From an uncultured Eubacteriales bacterium (lineage in GTDB: Bacteria; Bacillota; Clostridia; Oscillospirales; Oscillospiraceae): 25,313 nucleotides of DNA. Position 1 is the first letter of the stretch. Every line of letters starts with the position of its first letter. Shown here one piece after another: positions 6,841-15,179 of this stretch. The stretch covers positions 1-25,313 of the forward strand of contig URDJ01000038.1 of NCBI GenBank assembly GCA_900546615.1, read 5' to 3'. Under the pieces are notes generated by a model. The model was not told the DNA's origin. It did not search any database and worked only from the letters and a program-made list of their open reading frames with translations. The position numbers and the translations under genes are program-made.

Positions 6841-8055
6841 TCAGTGCCTGTAATACGCTCTGGCTATGGAGACGTGCAGATGCTTTGCAATGAACTCGCT
6901 GGCCTCGGCCGCGGCCGCCGCCTCTGAAAGCGAGGCCGGGAGCCGCCTGTAGGCCGAGAGCACCTCCGGCGGCGCGGTATAGAGGTTCATGTCCGCGGGC
7001 TCGGGCAGGATGAGCCGGTTTTCTATGCCGTGCAGACCGGCGTAGATGAGCAGCGCGCAGGCGATATAGGGGTTCGCCATGGGGTCGGCCGAGCGCAGCT
7101 CCGCCCGCTTAAACTCGCCCTGCGCCGCGGGGATGCGTATGAGCTGGGAGCGGTTCTCGCTCGACCAGCTGATATACCTCGGAGCCTTGAAGCTGCCGAG
7201 CCGCGCGTAAGAGGCCTCGCATGGATTCAAAAAGACGGTCATGTCGTAGATCTTGTCGAGCACGCCGGCGATGACATAGGGCAGCGGGTCGCATCCGTCC
7301 ACCTTACCCTTCACGGACATGTTGATGTGCAGGCCGCTGCCGGCGCTGTCCGGGAGGGGCTTCGGCGTAAAATCCGCGCACAGGCCGTTGCGCGCCGTCA
7401 CCGTGCGCACGACGGAGCAGAAGGTCACGGCGTTGTCCGCAGCCTGCAGGGGGTCCGAGTAGCGGAAGTCTATCTCGTTCTGGCTGGGGCCTTCCTCGTG
7501 GTGGCTGCTCTCCGGGCGGATGCCCATCTGCTCGAGCGTGAGGCATATCTCCCGCCTGATGCTCTCTCCCCTGTCCTCCGGCGCGGCGTCCATGTAGCCG
7601 GCGTGGTCGTAGGGTATGCGGGTCGGCTCGCCGTTCTCGTCCCGCTTGAAGATGTAAAACTCCATCTCCGAGCCGAAAGCGAAGCTGAACCCGGCCTTTT
7701 CCGCATCCTTCACGGCCGCGCGCAGCAGGGCGCGGGTGTCGGTCTCGAAGGGCTTGCCGTGCGGATACCTTATATCACAGTAGAGCCGCACGACTTTGCC
7801 GTTCTCCGGCCGCCAGGGCAGCTCTGCAAGCGTCTCCGGGTCGGGATGCAGAAACAGATCCGAGCGCACCTCGCCGCCGAAGCCCGGCACCGCCGAGGCG
7901 TCGATTGCTATGCCCGAGCGGAAGGCCCGCTCAAGCTCCGAGCCCATGATCGTCACGTTCTTCTGCCTGCCGTACACGTCGCAGAACGCCAGGCGCACGA
8001 ACTTCACGTTTTCCTCTTTTGCGTACTGTATTATCTCCTCAGCTGTGTATTTCAC
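6841..8055 (-). CDS. glnA: glutamine synthetase type I
   Basis: This enzyme makes glutamine from glutamate, ammonia and ATP. Visible landmarks are the N-terminal beta-grasp VKYTAEEIIQYAKEENVKF, the FGSEMEFYIF glutamate-metal motif, EGPSQNEIDFRY, DSAGSGLHINMS, and the NRSQLIRIP phosphate-binding loop. I choose the GTG at 8055, giving 404 residues. It aligns with the usual family start (M-KYTAEEI), has GGAAAGG about 11 bases upstream, and lies after a strong leader terminator. An open frame extends to another GTG at 8112, but that codon is inside the terminator loop and the added residues look like a translated leader. The protein is somewhat shorter than the classical 440-470. It heads the glnA - ANTAR regulator - pyrG unit and diverges from a type III synthetase. 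Confidence 0.93.
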   Translation of the reverse strand: MKYTAEEIIQYAKEENVKFVRLAFCDVYGRQKNVTIMGSELERAFRSGIAIDASAVPGFGGEVRSDLFLHPDPETLAELPWRPENGKVVRLYCDIRYPHGKPFETDTRALLRAAVKDAEKAGFSFAFGSEMEFYIFKRDENGEPTRIPYDHAGYMDAAPEDRGESIRREICLTLEQMGIRPESSHHEEGPSQNEIDFRYSDPLQAADNAVTFCSVVRTVTARNGLCADFTPKPLPDSAGSGLHINMSVKGKVDGCDPLPYVIAGVLDKIYDMTVFLNPCEASYARLGSFKAPRYISWSSENRSQLIRIPAAQGEFKRAELRSADPMANPYIACALLIYAGLHGIENRLILPEPADMNLYTAPPEVLSAYRRLPASLSEAAAAAEASEFIAKHLHVSIARAYYRH

Positions 8056-8086
8056 GTCGAATCCGACCTTTCCGGCTGATAAAATC

Positions 8087-8150
8087 AAAAAATCGAGGAA
8101 AGCATCCGGCACCTGTCCCTCACTCCGAATGAACTTCCTCGTTCACCCGG
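8087..8150 (-). promoter_or_regulatory. glnA leader attenuator: terminator versus xAGGAx-loop antiterminator hairpin
   Basis: The minus-strand RNA can form a terminator. CGAGGAA (8141-8135) pairs perfectly with UUCCUCG (8100-8094), CAUUCGG (8131-8125) pairs with CCGGAUG (8109-8103), and six U follow at 8092-8087. Alternatively 8150-8141 pairs with 8134-8125 in a 10-bp stem closing the hexaloop GAGGAA (8140-8135). This uses up the 5' arm of the terminator, so the two folds exclude each other. Two pairs of the alternative stem are G-U only in the minus-strand RNA, arguing for function on this strand. The predicted start site, near 8146, leaves most of that stem in the transcript. The hexaloop hairpin is a likely ANTAR target. 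Confidence 0.82.
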
Positions 8151-8152
8151 TG

Positions 8153-8181
8153 ACTTTACCACATGGACGACCGTTTGTCAA
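8153..8181 (-). promoter_or_regulatory. sigma-A-type promoter of glnA
   Basis: On the minus strand TTGACA (8181-8176) and TAAAGT (8158-8153) are separated by 17 bp. The -35 is perfect. Transcription from about 8146 would begin at the foot of the leader hairpin. Confidence 0.82.
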
Positions 8182-8223
8182 CGGCGACTTTTGACTAATG
8201 TGCTGATTTTTGCAATTGCCGTC

Positions 8224-8252
8224 TTGACAAATTGCACTAGGTGGCTTATATT
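8224..8252 (+). promoter_or_regulatory. sigma-A-type promoter of the glnN operon
   Basis: TTGACA (8224-8229) and TATATT (8247-8252) are separated by 17 bp, so transcription should start near 8259. The 42 bp between this and the divergent glnA -35 box contain an 8-bp palindrome GCAATTGC at 8212-8219, a possible but unproven protein site. Confidence 0.83.
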
Positions 8253-8258
8253 GTTCGC

Positions 8259-8311
8259 GTTGTACGGCAAGGACGCCCAGGCAATATACCTGAGGCATCC
8301 CTGCCTTTTTT
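8259..8311 (+). promoter_or_regulatory. glnN operon leader attenuator with AAGGAC hexaloop
   Basis: A terminator-like hairpin spans 8266-8305: GGCA/TGCC, GGA/TCC, GCC/GGC and CAGG/CCTG helices stack with single mismatches and one bulged A around a CAATATA loop, followed by six T at 8306-8311. Its 5' arm can instead fold as GGC (8266-8268), loop AAGGAC (8269-8274), GCC (8275-8277), with possible outer pairing of 8259-8262 to 8282-8285. The loop has A at position 1 and G at position 4, the known ANTAR-target pattern, and shares AGGA at positions 2-5 with the glnA leader loop. The alternative stem is short, so this attenuator is less certain than that of glnA. Confidence 0.72.
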
Positions 8312-8336
8312 ATTTTTCAGAAAAGGTGTGAGCGGA

Positions 8337-10430
8337 ATGAAGACAGTCCCCGAGTATTTTGGATGTATGGTGTTTGACGACAGGGCCATGAGAGCGAGGC
8401 TCCCCGGCTGGGTCTGCGATTCCCTGAGGGAGACCATAGAAGCCGGGCGTCCGCTCAACCAGAACGTGGCCGACGAGGTGGCCAAGGCGATGAAGGACTG
8501 GGCGGTGGAGCGCGGCGCGACGCATTTCACCCACTGGTTCCAGCCGATGACAGGCATCACGGCCGAGAAACACGACAGCTTTATAAGCTCCGCGCCGGAC
8601 GGCGGCGTGCTGATGGAGTTTTCGGGCCGCGAGCTTATACAGGGCGAGCCGGACGCATCGAGCTTCCCCTCCGGCGGCCTGCGCGCGACCTTCGAGGCGC
8701 GCGGCTACACCGCCTGGGACCCGACGAGCTACGCCTTCATAAAGGGGCATACGCTCTGCATCCCCACGGCCTTCTGCTCCTACGGCGGCGAGGCTCTGGA
8801 CAAAAAGACGCCGCTTCTGCGCTCCATGGACGCCCTCTCGCGCGAGGCGCTGCGCGTTCTGCGGCTCTTTGGGAACACCGAAACACTGCGGGTCGTGCCC
8901 TCCGTCGGGCCGGAGCAGGAGTATTTCCTGATAGACAAGGAGATGTTCAAAAAGCGCCGCGACCTCGTGTGCACGGGCCGGACGCTATTTGGCGCGCGCC
9001 CGCCCAAGGGCCAGGAGCTGGACGACCACTACTTCGGCAGCATCAAGCCGAGAGTCGAGGCCTACATGAAGGAGCTGGACGAGGAGCTTTGGAAGCTCGG
9101 CGTGCTGGTGAAGACCGAGCACAACGAGGTAGCCCCGGCCCAGCATGAGCTGGCGCCCATATACGGTGCGGCGAACGTCGCCACGGACCACAACCAGCTC
9201 ACGATGGAGATAATGCAGAAGGTCGCGGCAAAGCACGGCCTGGCCTGCCTGCTGCACGAAAAGCCCTTTGCGGGCGTGAACGGCTCGGGCAAGCACAACA
9301 ACTGGTCGATTACCACCGACACGGGCCTGAACCTCCTCTCGCCGGGCGATACGCCGCACGAAAACGCGCAGTTCCTCACCTTCCTGTGCGCGGTCATCGA
9401 GGCCGTGGACGAATATCAGGACCTGCTCCGCCTCGCCGTGGCCACGGCGGGCAACGACCACCGTCTGGGCGCTAACGAGGCCCCGCCGGCCGTGGTCTCC
9501 ATCTTCCTCGGCGACGAGCTGACAGCCATACTCAAGGCGATCGAGGCCGACGTGCCCTATTCCGCCGCGGAGCGCAGCCAGATGCGTCTCGGCGTGGACA
9601 CCCTGCCGCGCTTCCAGAAGGATACGACCGACCGCAACCGTACCTCGCCCTTCGCCTTCACGGGCAACAAGTTCGAGTTCCGCATGCTCGGCTCGTCCAA
9701 CTCCATCGCCTGCGCGAACATCATGCTCAACTCCGCCGTTGCCTCGGTCCTGCGCCGTTACGCGGACGCGCTCGAGGGCGCTGAGGACTTCGACGCCGCC
9801 CTGCACGCGCTCATCCGCAGCGTTATCGCCGCCCACAAGCGCATCATCTTCAACGGCAACGGCTACGACGCGGCATGGCTGCATGAGGCGGAGCGCCGCG
9901 GCCTCTCCGACCTGCGCACGACGCCCGACTGCATGCCAAGGCTGCTGGATAAGAAGAACATCGGCATGCTCACCTCCCTCGGCGTCTACACCGAGGCAGA
10001 GCTGCGCTCGAGGTATGAGATCATGCTCGAGAACTACTGCAAGACGGTGAACATCGAGGCCCTGACGATGGCTGACATGGCGAAGAAGGACATCCTGCCG
10101 GCCGTCGAGGCATACGCCGCCGAGGTCGCAAGGGGCGCCGCCGCGAAGCGCTCGCTCGACCCGGACTGCCCCTGCGCCTGTGAGCGCGGGCTGGTGCGCC
10201 GGCTCTCCGCGCTCTGCGACTCCATTGCCGCAGACACCGAGGCACTCGAGGACGCCCTGCTCCGGCTGCACGACACAGAGGACGTCACTGCCGAAAGCTG
10301 CGCCATACGCGACGACCTGCTCCCGCGCATGCGCGAGCTGCGCGCCGCCGCCGACGAGGCCGAGAGCATCACCGCCGCGAAGTTCTGGCCCTACCCGACC
10401 TACAGCGAGCTGCTCTTCAGCGTGGGATAA
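8337..10430 (+). CDS. glnN: glutamine synthetase type III
   Basis: This 698-residue enzyme is of the GSIII (GlnN) class, unrelated in length to the type I enzyme encoded divergently, and also makes glutamine from glutamate and ammonia. Recognisable segments are [16 protein letters not shown] at the start, THWFQPMTG, the [10 protein letters not shown] metal-site motif, [33 protein letters not shown], and [16 protein letters not shown], all hallmarks of GSIII. The ATG at 8337 is preceded by AAAAGGTG. A GTG in the same frame at 8241 is rejected because it lies upstream of the promoter's -10 box. It opens a five-gene plus-strand operon with asnB 11 bp downstream. Two glutamine synthetases from one control region suggest tuning to different nitrogen states; that is inference. 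Confidence 0.96.
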   Translation: MKTVPEYFGCMVFDDRAMRARLPGWVCDSLRETIEAGRPLNQNVADEVAKAMKDWAVERGATHFTHWFQPMTGITAEKHDSFISSAPDGGVLMEFSGRELIQGEPDASSFPSGGLRATFEARGYTAWDPTSYAFIKGHTLCIPTAFCSYGGEALDKKTPLLRSMDALSREALRVLRLFGNTETLRVVPSVGPEQEYFLIDKEMFKKRRDLVCTGRTLFGARPPKGQELDDHYFGSIKPRVEAYMKELDEELWKLGVLVKTEHNEVAPAQHELAPIYGAANVATDHNQLTMEIMQKVAAKHGLACLLHEKPFAGVNGSGKHNNWSITTDTGLNLLSPGDTPHENAQFLTFLCAVIEAVDEYQDLLRLAVATAGNDHRLGANEAPPAVVSIFLGDELTAILKAIEADVPYSAAERSQMRLGVDTLPRFQKDTTDRNRTSPFAFTGNKFEFRMLGSSNSIACANIMLNSAVASVLRRYADALEGAEDFDAALHALIRSVIAAHKRIIFNGNGYDAAWLHEAERRGLSDLRTTPDCMPRLLDKKNIGMLTSLGVYTEAELRSRYEIMLENYCKTVNIEALTMADMAKKDILPAVEAYAAEVARGAAAKRSLDPDCPCACERGLVRRLSALCDSIAADTEALEDALLRLHDTEDVTAESCAIRDDLLPRMRELRAAADEAESITAAKFWPYPTYSELLFSVG

Positions 10431-10441
10431 GGAGGTAAAAT

Positions 10442-12064
10442 ATGTGCTCCATTATGGGATACTGCGGCCCAGCGCCGGATATGCCCGCCTTTGAAGCGGG
10501 CTTCGAGCGCACAAAGTCGCGCGGGCCGGACGACAGCCGCGTCGTCGCGTTCGACGACGGCGTCCTCGCCTTCCACCGCCTCGCCATCATGGGCCTCGAG
10601 CCGAGCGGCATGCAGCCCTTCGAGCTGGACGGCAGCCGCGTGGTCTGCAACGGCGAGATCTACGGCTTTGAGAAGATAAAAGCGGAACTTTCCACCAAAT
10701 ACAACTTTAAAAGCGGCTCCGACTGCGAGGTATTGCTTCCTCTCTGGAAGGAATACGGCACGGATATGTTCAAAATGCTCGACGCGGAGTTCGCGCTCGT
10801 CCTCTACGACGGCGACACGCACGAGTTTGTCGCGGCGCGCGACCCCATAGGCATCCGCCCGCTGTTCTACGGCTATGACGCCGGCGGCAGCATTGTGTTT
10901 GCGAGCGAGGCGAAAAACCTCGTCGGCCTCGTGGAAAAAGTAACTCCCTTCCCGCCCGGCTGCTTCTGGCGCGGCGGTGAGTTCACCCGCTACGCCGACC
11001 CCGGTGAGGTCACGGAAGTGGTGAGCGGCACGGAGGACGAGGTCTGCGCGGGCATACGCGAACGGCTCGTCAGGGCCGTGGAGAAACGCCTCGTCTCGGA
11101 CGCGAAGGTGGGCTTCCTCCTGAGCGGCGGGCTGGACTCCTCGCTCGTCTGCGGCATAGCGGCGCGGCTCACGGGCAAGAGGATACGCACCTTCGCCATA
11201 GGCATGAGCGGCGACGCCATCGACCTCGGCTACGCCCGCGAGGCAGCGGACTTCCTCGGCAGTGAACACACGGAAGTCGTCGTGCCGGTCAAAGAGGCCG
11301 TCGCCGCCCTGCCCGAGGTCATAGCAGCCATCGGCAGCTACGATATCACCACCGTCCGGGCCAGCATAGGCATGTACCTCGTCTGCAAGGCCATACACGA
11401 GCAGACGGACGTGCGCGTCCTGCTCACGGGCGAGGTCTCCGACGAGCTTTTCGGCTACAAGTACACGGACTTCGCGCCCTCGGCGGAGGAATTCCAGCGC
11501 GAGGCGCAAAAGCGCGTGCGCGAGCTGTATGCCTACGACGTGCTGCGCGCCGACCGCTGCATCTCGGTACACTCGCTCGAGGCGCGGGTGCCCTTCGGCG
11601 ACCTGGACTTTGAGCGCTACGTCATGGCCCTGGACCCGGAGCTCAAAATGAACCGCCACGGCGTGGGCAAGTACCTGCTCCGCCGCGCCTTCGACGGCGA
11701 GGGCCTCATCCCTGACGACATACTCTGGCGCGAGAAAGCCGCCTTTTCCGACGCCGTGGGCCACTCGCTGGCCGACAACCTCAAGGCCCTCGCCGAGCGC
11801 ATGTACTCCGACGCGGACTTTGAGCGCAAACGCAAAAAATACACCTTTGCGCAGCCCTTCACGAAGGAATCACTGCTCTACCGGGAGATATTCGAGCGTT
11901 ACTACCCCGGCCAGGCGCAGATGATACCCGGCTTCTGGATGCCGAACCGGAGCTGGGAAGGCTGCGACGTGGGCGACCCCTCGGCCCGGTTCCTCGCGAA
12001 CTACGGTGCGAGCGGCAAAAGCATTGAAAATATGGAGGAAGCAAAATGTCTAACTGCGCGGTAG
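10442..12064 (+). CDS. asnB: asparagine synthase (glutamine-hydrolysing)
   Basis: This 540-residue enzyme makes asparagine from aspartate, ATP and glutamine. The N-terminal class II amidotransferase domain starts MCSIMGYCG with Cys2 as the catalytic nucleophile and contains SRGPDD (26-31), HRLAIMG (45-51), CNGEIY (69-74) and ARDPIGIRPLFYG (132-144). The synthetase domain has the PP-loop SGGLDSS at 228-234, then GEVSDELFGYK and SVHSLEARVPFGD motifs. An AAGGAGG ribosome binding site precedes the ATG. Its 3' end overlaps the purA start by 19 bp in another frame, pointing to coupled translation. It is a second glutamine-dependent enzyme placed directly behind glutamine synthetase. Confidence 0.95.
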   Translation: MCSIMGYCGPAPDMPAFEAGFERTKSRGPDDSRVVAFDDGVLAFHRLAIMGLEPSGMQPFELDGSRVVCNGEIYGFEKIKAELSTKYNFKSGSDCEVLLPLWKEYGTDMFKMLDAEFALVLYDGDTHEFVAARDPIGIRPLFYGYDAGGSIVFASEAKNLVGLVEKVTPFPPGCFWRGGEFTRYADPGEVTEVVSGTEDEVCAGIRERLVRAVEKRLVSDAKVGFLLSGGLDSSLVCGIAARLTGKRIRTFAIGMSGDAIDLGYAREAADFLGSEHTEVVVPVKEAVAALPEVIAAIGSYDITTVRASIGMYLVCKAIHEQTDVRVLLTGEVSDELFGYKYTDFAPSAEEFQREAQKRVRELYAYDVLRADRCISVHSLEARVPFGDLDFERYVMALDPELKMNRHGVGKYLLRRAFDGEGLIPDDILWREKAAFSDAVGHSLADNLKALAERMYSDADFERKRKKYTFAQPFTKESLLYREIFERYYPGQAQMIPGFWMPNRSWEGCDVGDPSARFLANYGASGKSIENMEEAKCLTAR

Positions 12065-13320
12065 TGGGAATAAACTGGGGTGACGAGGGCAAGGGCCGCA
12101 TGGTAGACCTGCTCACGGCGGATTACGACGTGGTGGTGCGCTATCAGGGCGGAGGCAACGCCGGGCACACGGTGGTGAACGAGCGCGGCAAATTCGCGCT
12201 GCATCTGCTGCCCTCGGGCATCTTCCGGGCCGGGGTCGTGAACGTCCTCGGCCCCGGCGTGGCGCTCGACCTGCAAAGCCTCTCGGAGGAAATAGCCCAG
12301 GTGCGGGCCGGCGGAGTTGACATAACATCAGACAACCTCATGATAAGCGACAGGGCGGGCCTGCTCCTGCCCTGGCACAGGGAGCAGGACGCGCTGGAGG
12401 AGGCGCGGCTGGGCGCGCACAAGTTCGGCTCGACGGGTCAGGGCATAGCGCCCTTTTACTCGGATAAGTACCAGAAAAAGACACTGCAGGCGGGAGACCT
12501 CAACTATCCCGAACAGTTCAGGGAGCGACTCGCAGAGCTGCTCGAATGGAAGAACCTGACGCTCACGCGCGTCTATGGCGCTAAGGGCCATACGCTGGGC
12601 GAGCTGATGGACTGGGTAGAGCGCTATGCCGAGCCGCTCCTGCCCTTCATACGCGACACGGGCCGCTTCCTCGACTCTGCGGCGGCCTCGGGCAGGAGCA
12701 TACTCTTTGAGGCCCAGCTGGGCGCCCTGCGCGACCTTGAGCACGGCATCTGCCCCTATACGACCTCGTCCAACACCCTCGCGGCCTACGCCCTCATGGG
12801 CAGCGGCATGGCGCGGGGGAGTTTGGACGAGGTCGTCGGCGTCGTCAAGGCCTACTCGACCTGCGTTGGCGAGGGGCCGTTTGTGTGCGAGTGGTTCGGC
12901 CCGGAGGCGGAGACGCTCCGGCGCGCGGGCGCGGAGTACGGCGCGAAGACGGGCCGGCCCCGGCGCGTGGGGCCAATAGACCTCGTTGCGACGCGCTGCG
13001 GCGTGAGGCTCCAGGGCGCGACAAAGCTCGCGCTCACGAAGCTCGACGTACTCGGCTACATGGACAGGGTACCGCTCTGCGTGGGCTACGAGATAGACGG
13101 AGTCGAATCGAGGGATTTCCCCTTCCCCGCCGCTCTTACGAAGGCGAAGCCGGTCATAGAGTACATGGACGGCTGGCTCTGCGACATTTCGAAGGCCCGG
13201 AAATGGACCGACCTGCCCCTTGCCGCCCGTCGCTACGTGCGCAGGATAGCCGAGGAGACGGGCTGCCCCATCGGCTGGGTATCGGTCGGCGCGGGCCGGG
13301 ACGAATACATCAGGCTCTGA
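12046..13320 (+). CDS. purA: adenylosuccinate synthase
   Basis: This 424-residue enzyme joins IMP and aspartate using GTP, the first step from IMP to AMP. The N-terminal GINWGDEGKGRMVDLL loop and GGGNAGHTVV motif are the family's GTP/IMP site, and a late KLALTKLDVLG segment is the usual guanine-recognition strand. Several central motifs differ from the Escherichia coli-type enzyme. FGSTGQGIAPFYSDKY stands where TTGRGIGPAY is common, and RRVGPIDLVATR where RRCGWFD is common. This resembles a clostridial branch of PurA rather than a broken gene. The ATG lies inside asnB, preceded by GGAGGAAG. It is the only enzyme of the operon that does not itself use or make glutamine, but it shares IMP with GuaA's pathway. 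Confidence 0.92.
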   Translation: MSNCAVVGINWGDEGKGRMVDLLTADYDVVVRYQGGGNAGHTVVNERGKFALHLLPSGIFRAGVVNVLGPGVALDLQSLSEEIAQVRAGGVDITSDNLMISDRAGLLLPWHREQDALEEARLGAHKFGSTGQGIAPFYSDKYQKKTLQAGDLNYPEQFRERLAELLEWKNLTLTRVYGAKGHTLGELMDWVERYAEPLLPFIRDTGRFLDSAAASGRSILFEAQLGALRDLEHGICPYTTSSNTLAAYALMGSGMARGSLDEVVGVVKAYSTCVGEGPFVCEWFGPEAETLRRAGAEYGAKTGRPRRVGPIDLVATRCGVRLQGATKLALTKLDVLGYMDRVPLCVGYEIDGVESRDFPFPAALTKAKPVIEYMDGWLCDISKARKWTDLPLAARRYVRRIAEETGCPIGWVSVGAGRDEYIRL

Positions 13321-13336
13321 GCGGAAAGGAGAGCAT

Positions 13337-15163
13337 ATGTGCGGCATAACAGGCTTCACGGGCAAAAGAGAGGCGGCGCCGGTGCTGCTGGACGGCCTTC
13401 GGGCGCTGGAATATCGCGGCTATGACTCGGCCGGCATCGCCATCATGGGCGAGGACGGCCTCGAGCTGGCGAAGACGAGCGGGAGGATAGACAGCCTCTG
13501 CGAGCTGACGGATAACGGCAGGGCGCTGCGCGGTCGTTCAGGCATAGGCCACACCCGCTGGGCTACGCACGGCGCGCCGACGGACTTAAACGCCCACCCG
13601 CATGTGAGCAACGACGGGCGTTTCGCCGTCGTGCACAACGGCATCATCGAAAACTACCGCAGCCTGCGCGACGAGCTTATCCGGCGCGGCTGCACCTTCG
13701 CGAGCGAGACGGACACGGAGGTCATCGTCCACCTGCTTGAGACCTGCTATACCGGCGATTTGAAGGAAGCGGTCATGCGCACTACTGCGCGGCTCGAGGG
13801 CAGCTACGCGCTGGGCATCGTCTGCTCCGATGCGCCGGGCACGCTCTACGCCGTGCGGGAGTCCAGCCCTCTCATACTGGGCCTCGGCGTGGGCGAGAAC
13901 TACTTCGCCTCCGACGTCACGGCGCTGGTGGCGCACACGAAGAACGCGGTGTTCCTCGAGGACGGGCAGTTCGCACAGCTGCGGCCCGAGGGCGTGACGG
14001 TATTCGACTGCGCGGGCAGGCCGGTACAGGCCGAGGTCACGCGCATAGAGTGGGGCGTAGAGGCCGCGGAGAAGGGCGGCTACGAGCACTTCATGCTCAA
14101 GGAGATCATGGAGCAGCCCCGGGCGGTGAGGGCCGCACTCGAACCGAGGCTGCGCGGCGGCGGCATCGAGTTCGAGGAGCTGGGCATCAGCGACGAGGCG
14201 CTCGGGCGGATACGCTCCGTCGTCATCACCGCCTGCGGCTCGGCATATTACGCGGGCTGCGTGGGCAAGAAAGCGCTCGAGCGGCTCTGCCGGGTGCCCG
14301 TCACCGCCGAGCTGGCCAGCGAGCTGAGGTACTCCGACCCGCTCATCGGGCCCGACACGCTGGTCATAGCGCTCTCGCAGTCAGGCGAGACGGCGGACAC
14401 CCTCGCAGCAGCGAAGGAGTGCAAGGCCCGGGGCGCGAGGCTGCTTGCAATCGTGAACGTCGTGGGCAGCAGCCTCGCAAAGCTCGCGGACGACGTGGTG
14501 TACACGCGCGCCGGGCCGGAGATCGCCGTTGCCTCTACCAAGGGCTACACGACGCAGGTGGCCGTCATCTGCGCCCTCGCGGCCCACTTCGCGCAGAGGC
14601 TGGGCCGGATAAGCGCCGGTGAGCTGAACGCGCTGGCCTCCCGGCTCTACTATATCCCCGACGCCATACAGAGGGCCATAGACATGAACCGCGCCCTGCC
14701 CGCGCTGGCGAGTAAATACTGTCTGGGCGACGCGCTGTACTATATCGGACGCGGCGTGGACAGCGCCGTGGCGCTCGAGGCGGCGCTGAAGATGAAGGAG
14801 ATATCGTACAACCACTCGGAGGCCTACGCCGCGGGCGAACTCAAGCACGGCACTATAGCACTCATAGACGAGGGCACGCCGGTCGTCGCGCTCTGCTGCC
14901 GCGAGGAGCTGATGGAGAAGATGGTGAACGCCATCGAGGAGGTCAAGGCGCGCGGCGCGAAGGTGCTGGCCGTGGCGCTGGCCGGGAACCGGCGCATCCT
15001 CTCGGCGGCGGACGACGTCATTTTTATCCCGCGCACCGACCCGGTCTTCGACGCCGTGGCAGAGATAGTCCCGCTGCAGCTGCTGGCCTATTACGCGGCG
15101 CGGGAGAAGGGCTGCGACATAGATAAGCCCAAGAACCTCGCGAAATCCGTAACTGTCGAGTGA
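13337..15163 (+). CDS. glmS: glutamine-fructose-6-phosphate aminotransferase (isomerizing)
   Basis: This 608-residue enzyme makes glucosamine-6-phosphate from fructose-6-phosphate and glutamine, the entry to peptidoglycan and amino-sugar synthesis. The N-terminal class II amidotransferase domain starts MCGITGFTG (Cys2 nucleophile), with LEYRGYDSAG and GHTRWATHG. Two SIS sugar-isomerase domains follow, with TACGSAYYAG, ALSQSGETADT and STKGYTTQ, then an EISYNHSEAYAAGELKHG segment. The C-terminus KNLAKSVTVE is the invariant family ending that covers the active site. The ATG has AAGGAG upstream and follows purA by 16 bp. No glmS ribozyme fits in that gap, so control probably comes from the operon leader. 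Confidence 0.97.
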   Translation: MCGITGFTGKREAAPVLLDGLRALEYRGYDSAGIAIMGEDGLELAKTSGRIDSLCELTDNGRALRGRSGIGHTRWATHGAPTDLNAHPHVSNDGRFAVVHNGIIENYRSLRDELIRRGCTFASETDTEVIVHLLETCYTGDLKEAVMRTTARLEGSYALGIVCSDAPGTLYAVRESSPLILGLGVGENYFASDVTALVAHTKNAVFLEDGQFAQLRPEGVTVFDCAGRPVQAEVTRIEWGVEAAEKGGYEHFMLKEIMEQPRAVRAALEPRLRGGGIEFEELGISDEALGRIRSVVITACGSAYYAGCVGKKALERLCRVPVTAELASELRYSDPLIGPDTLVIALSQSGETADTLAAAKECKARGARLLAIVNVVGSSLAKLADDVVYTRAGPEIAVASTKGYTTQVAVICALAAHFAQRLGRISAGELNALASRLYYIPDAIQRAIDMNRALPALASKYCLGDALYYIGRGVDSAVALEAALKMKEISYNHSEAYAAGELKHGTIALIDEGTPVVALCCREELMEKMVNAIEEVKARGAKVLAVALAGNRRILSAADDVIFIPRTDPVFDAVAEIVPLQLLAYYAAREKGCDIDKPKNLAKSVTVE

Positions 15164-15179
15164 AACTGGAGGATACAAG

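Noticed and set aside
8056..8112. Extension of glnA to the GTG at 8112
   Set aside because: The codon lies inside the loop of the leader terminator, the 19 extra residues do not fit the family start, and the GTG at 8055 aligns with it.
8241..8336. Extension of glnN upstream to the GTG at 8241
   Set aside because: The promoter -10 box at 8247-8252 lies downstream of this codon, so it is not transcribed from that promoter, and the added residues are the translated leader terminator.
13321..13336. glmS ribozyme or glucosamine-6-phosphate riboswitch before glmS
   Set aside because: Only 16 bp separate purA from glmS, far too little for the ribozyme, and nothing like its core is seen.
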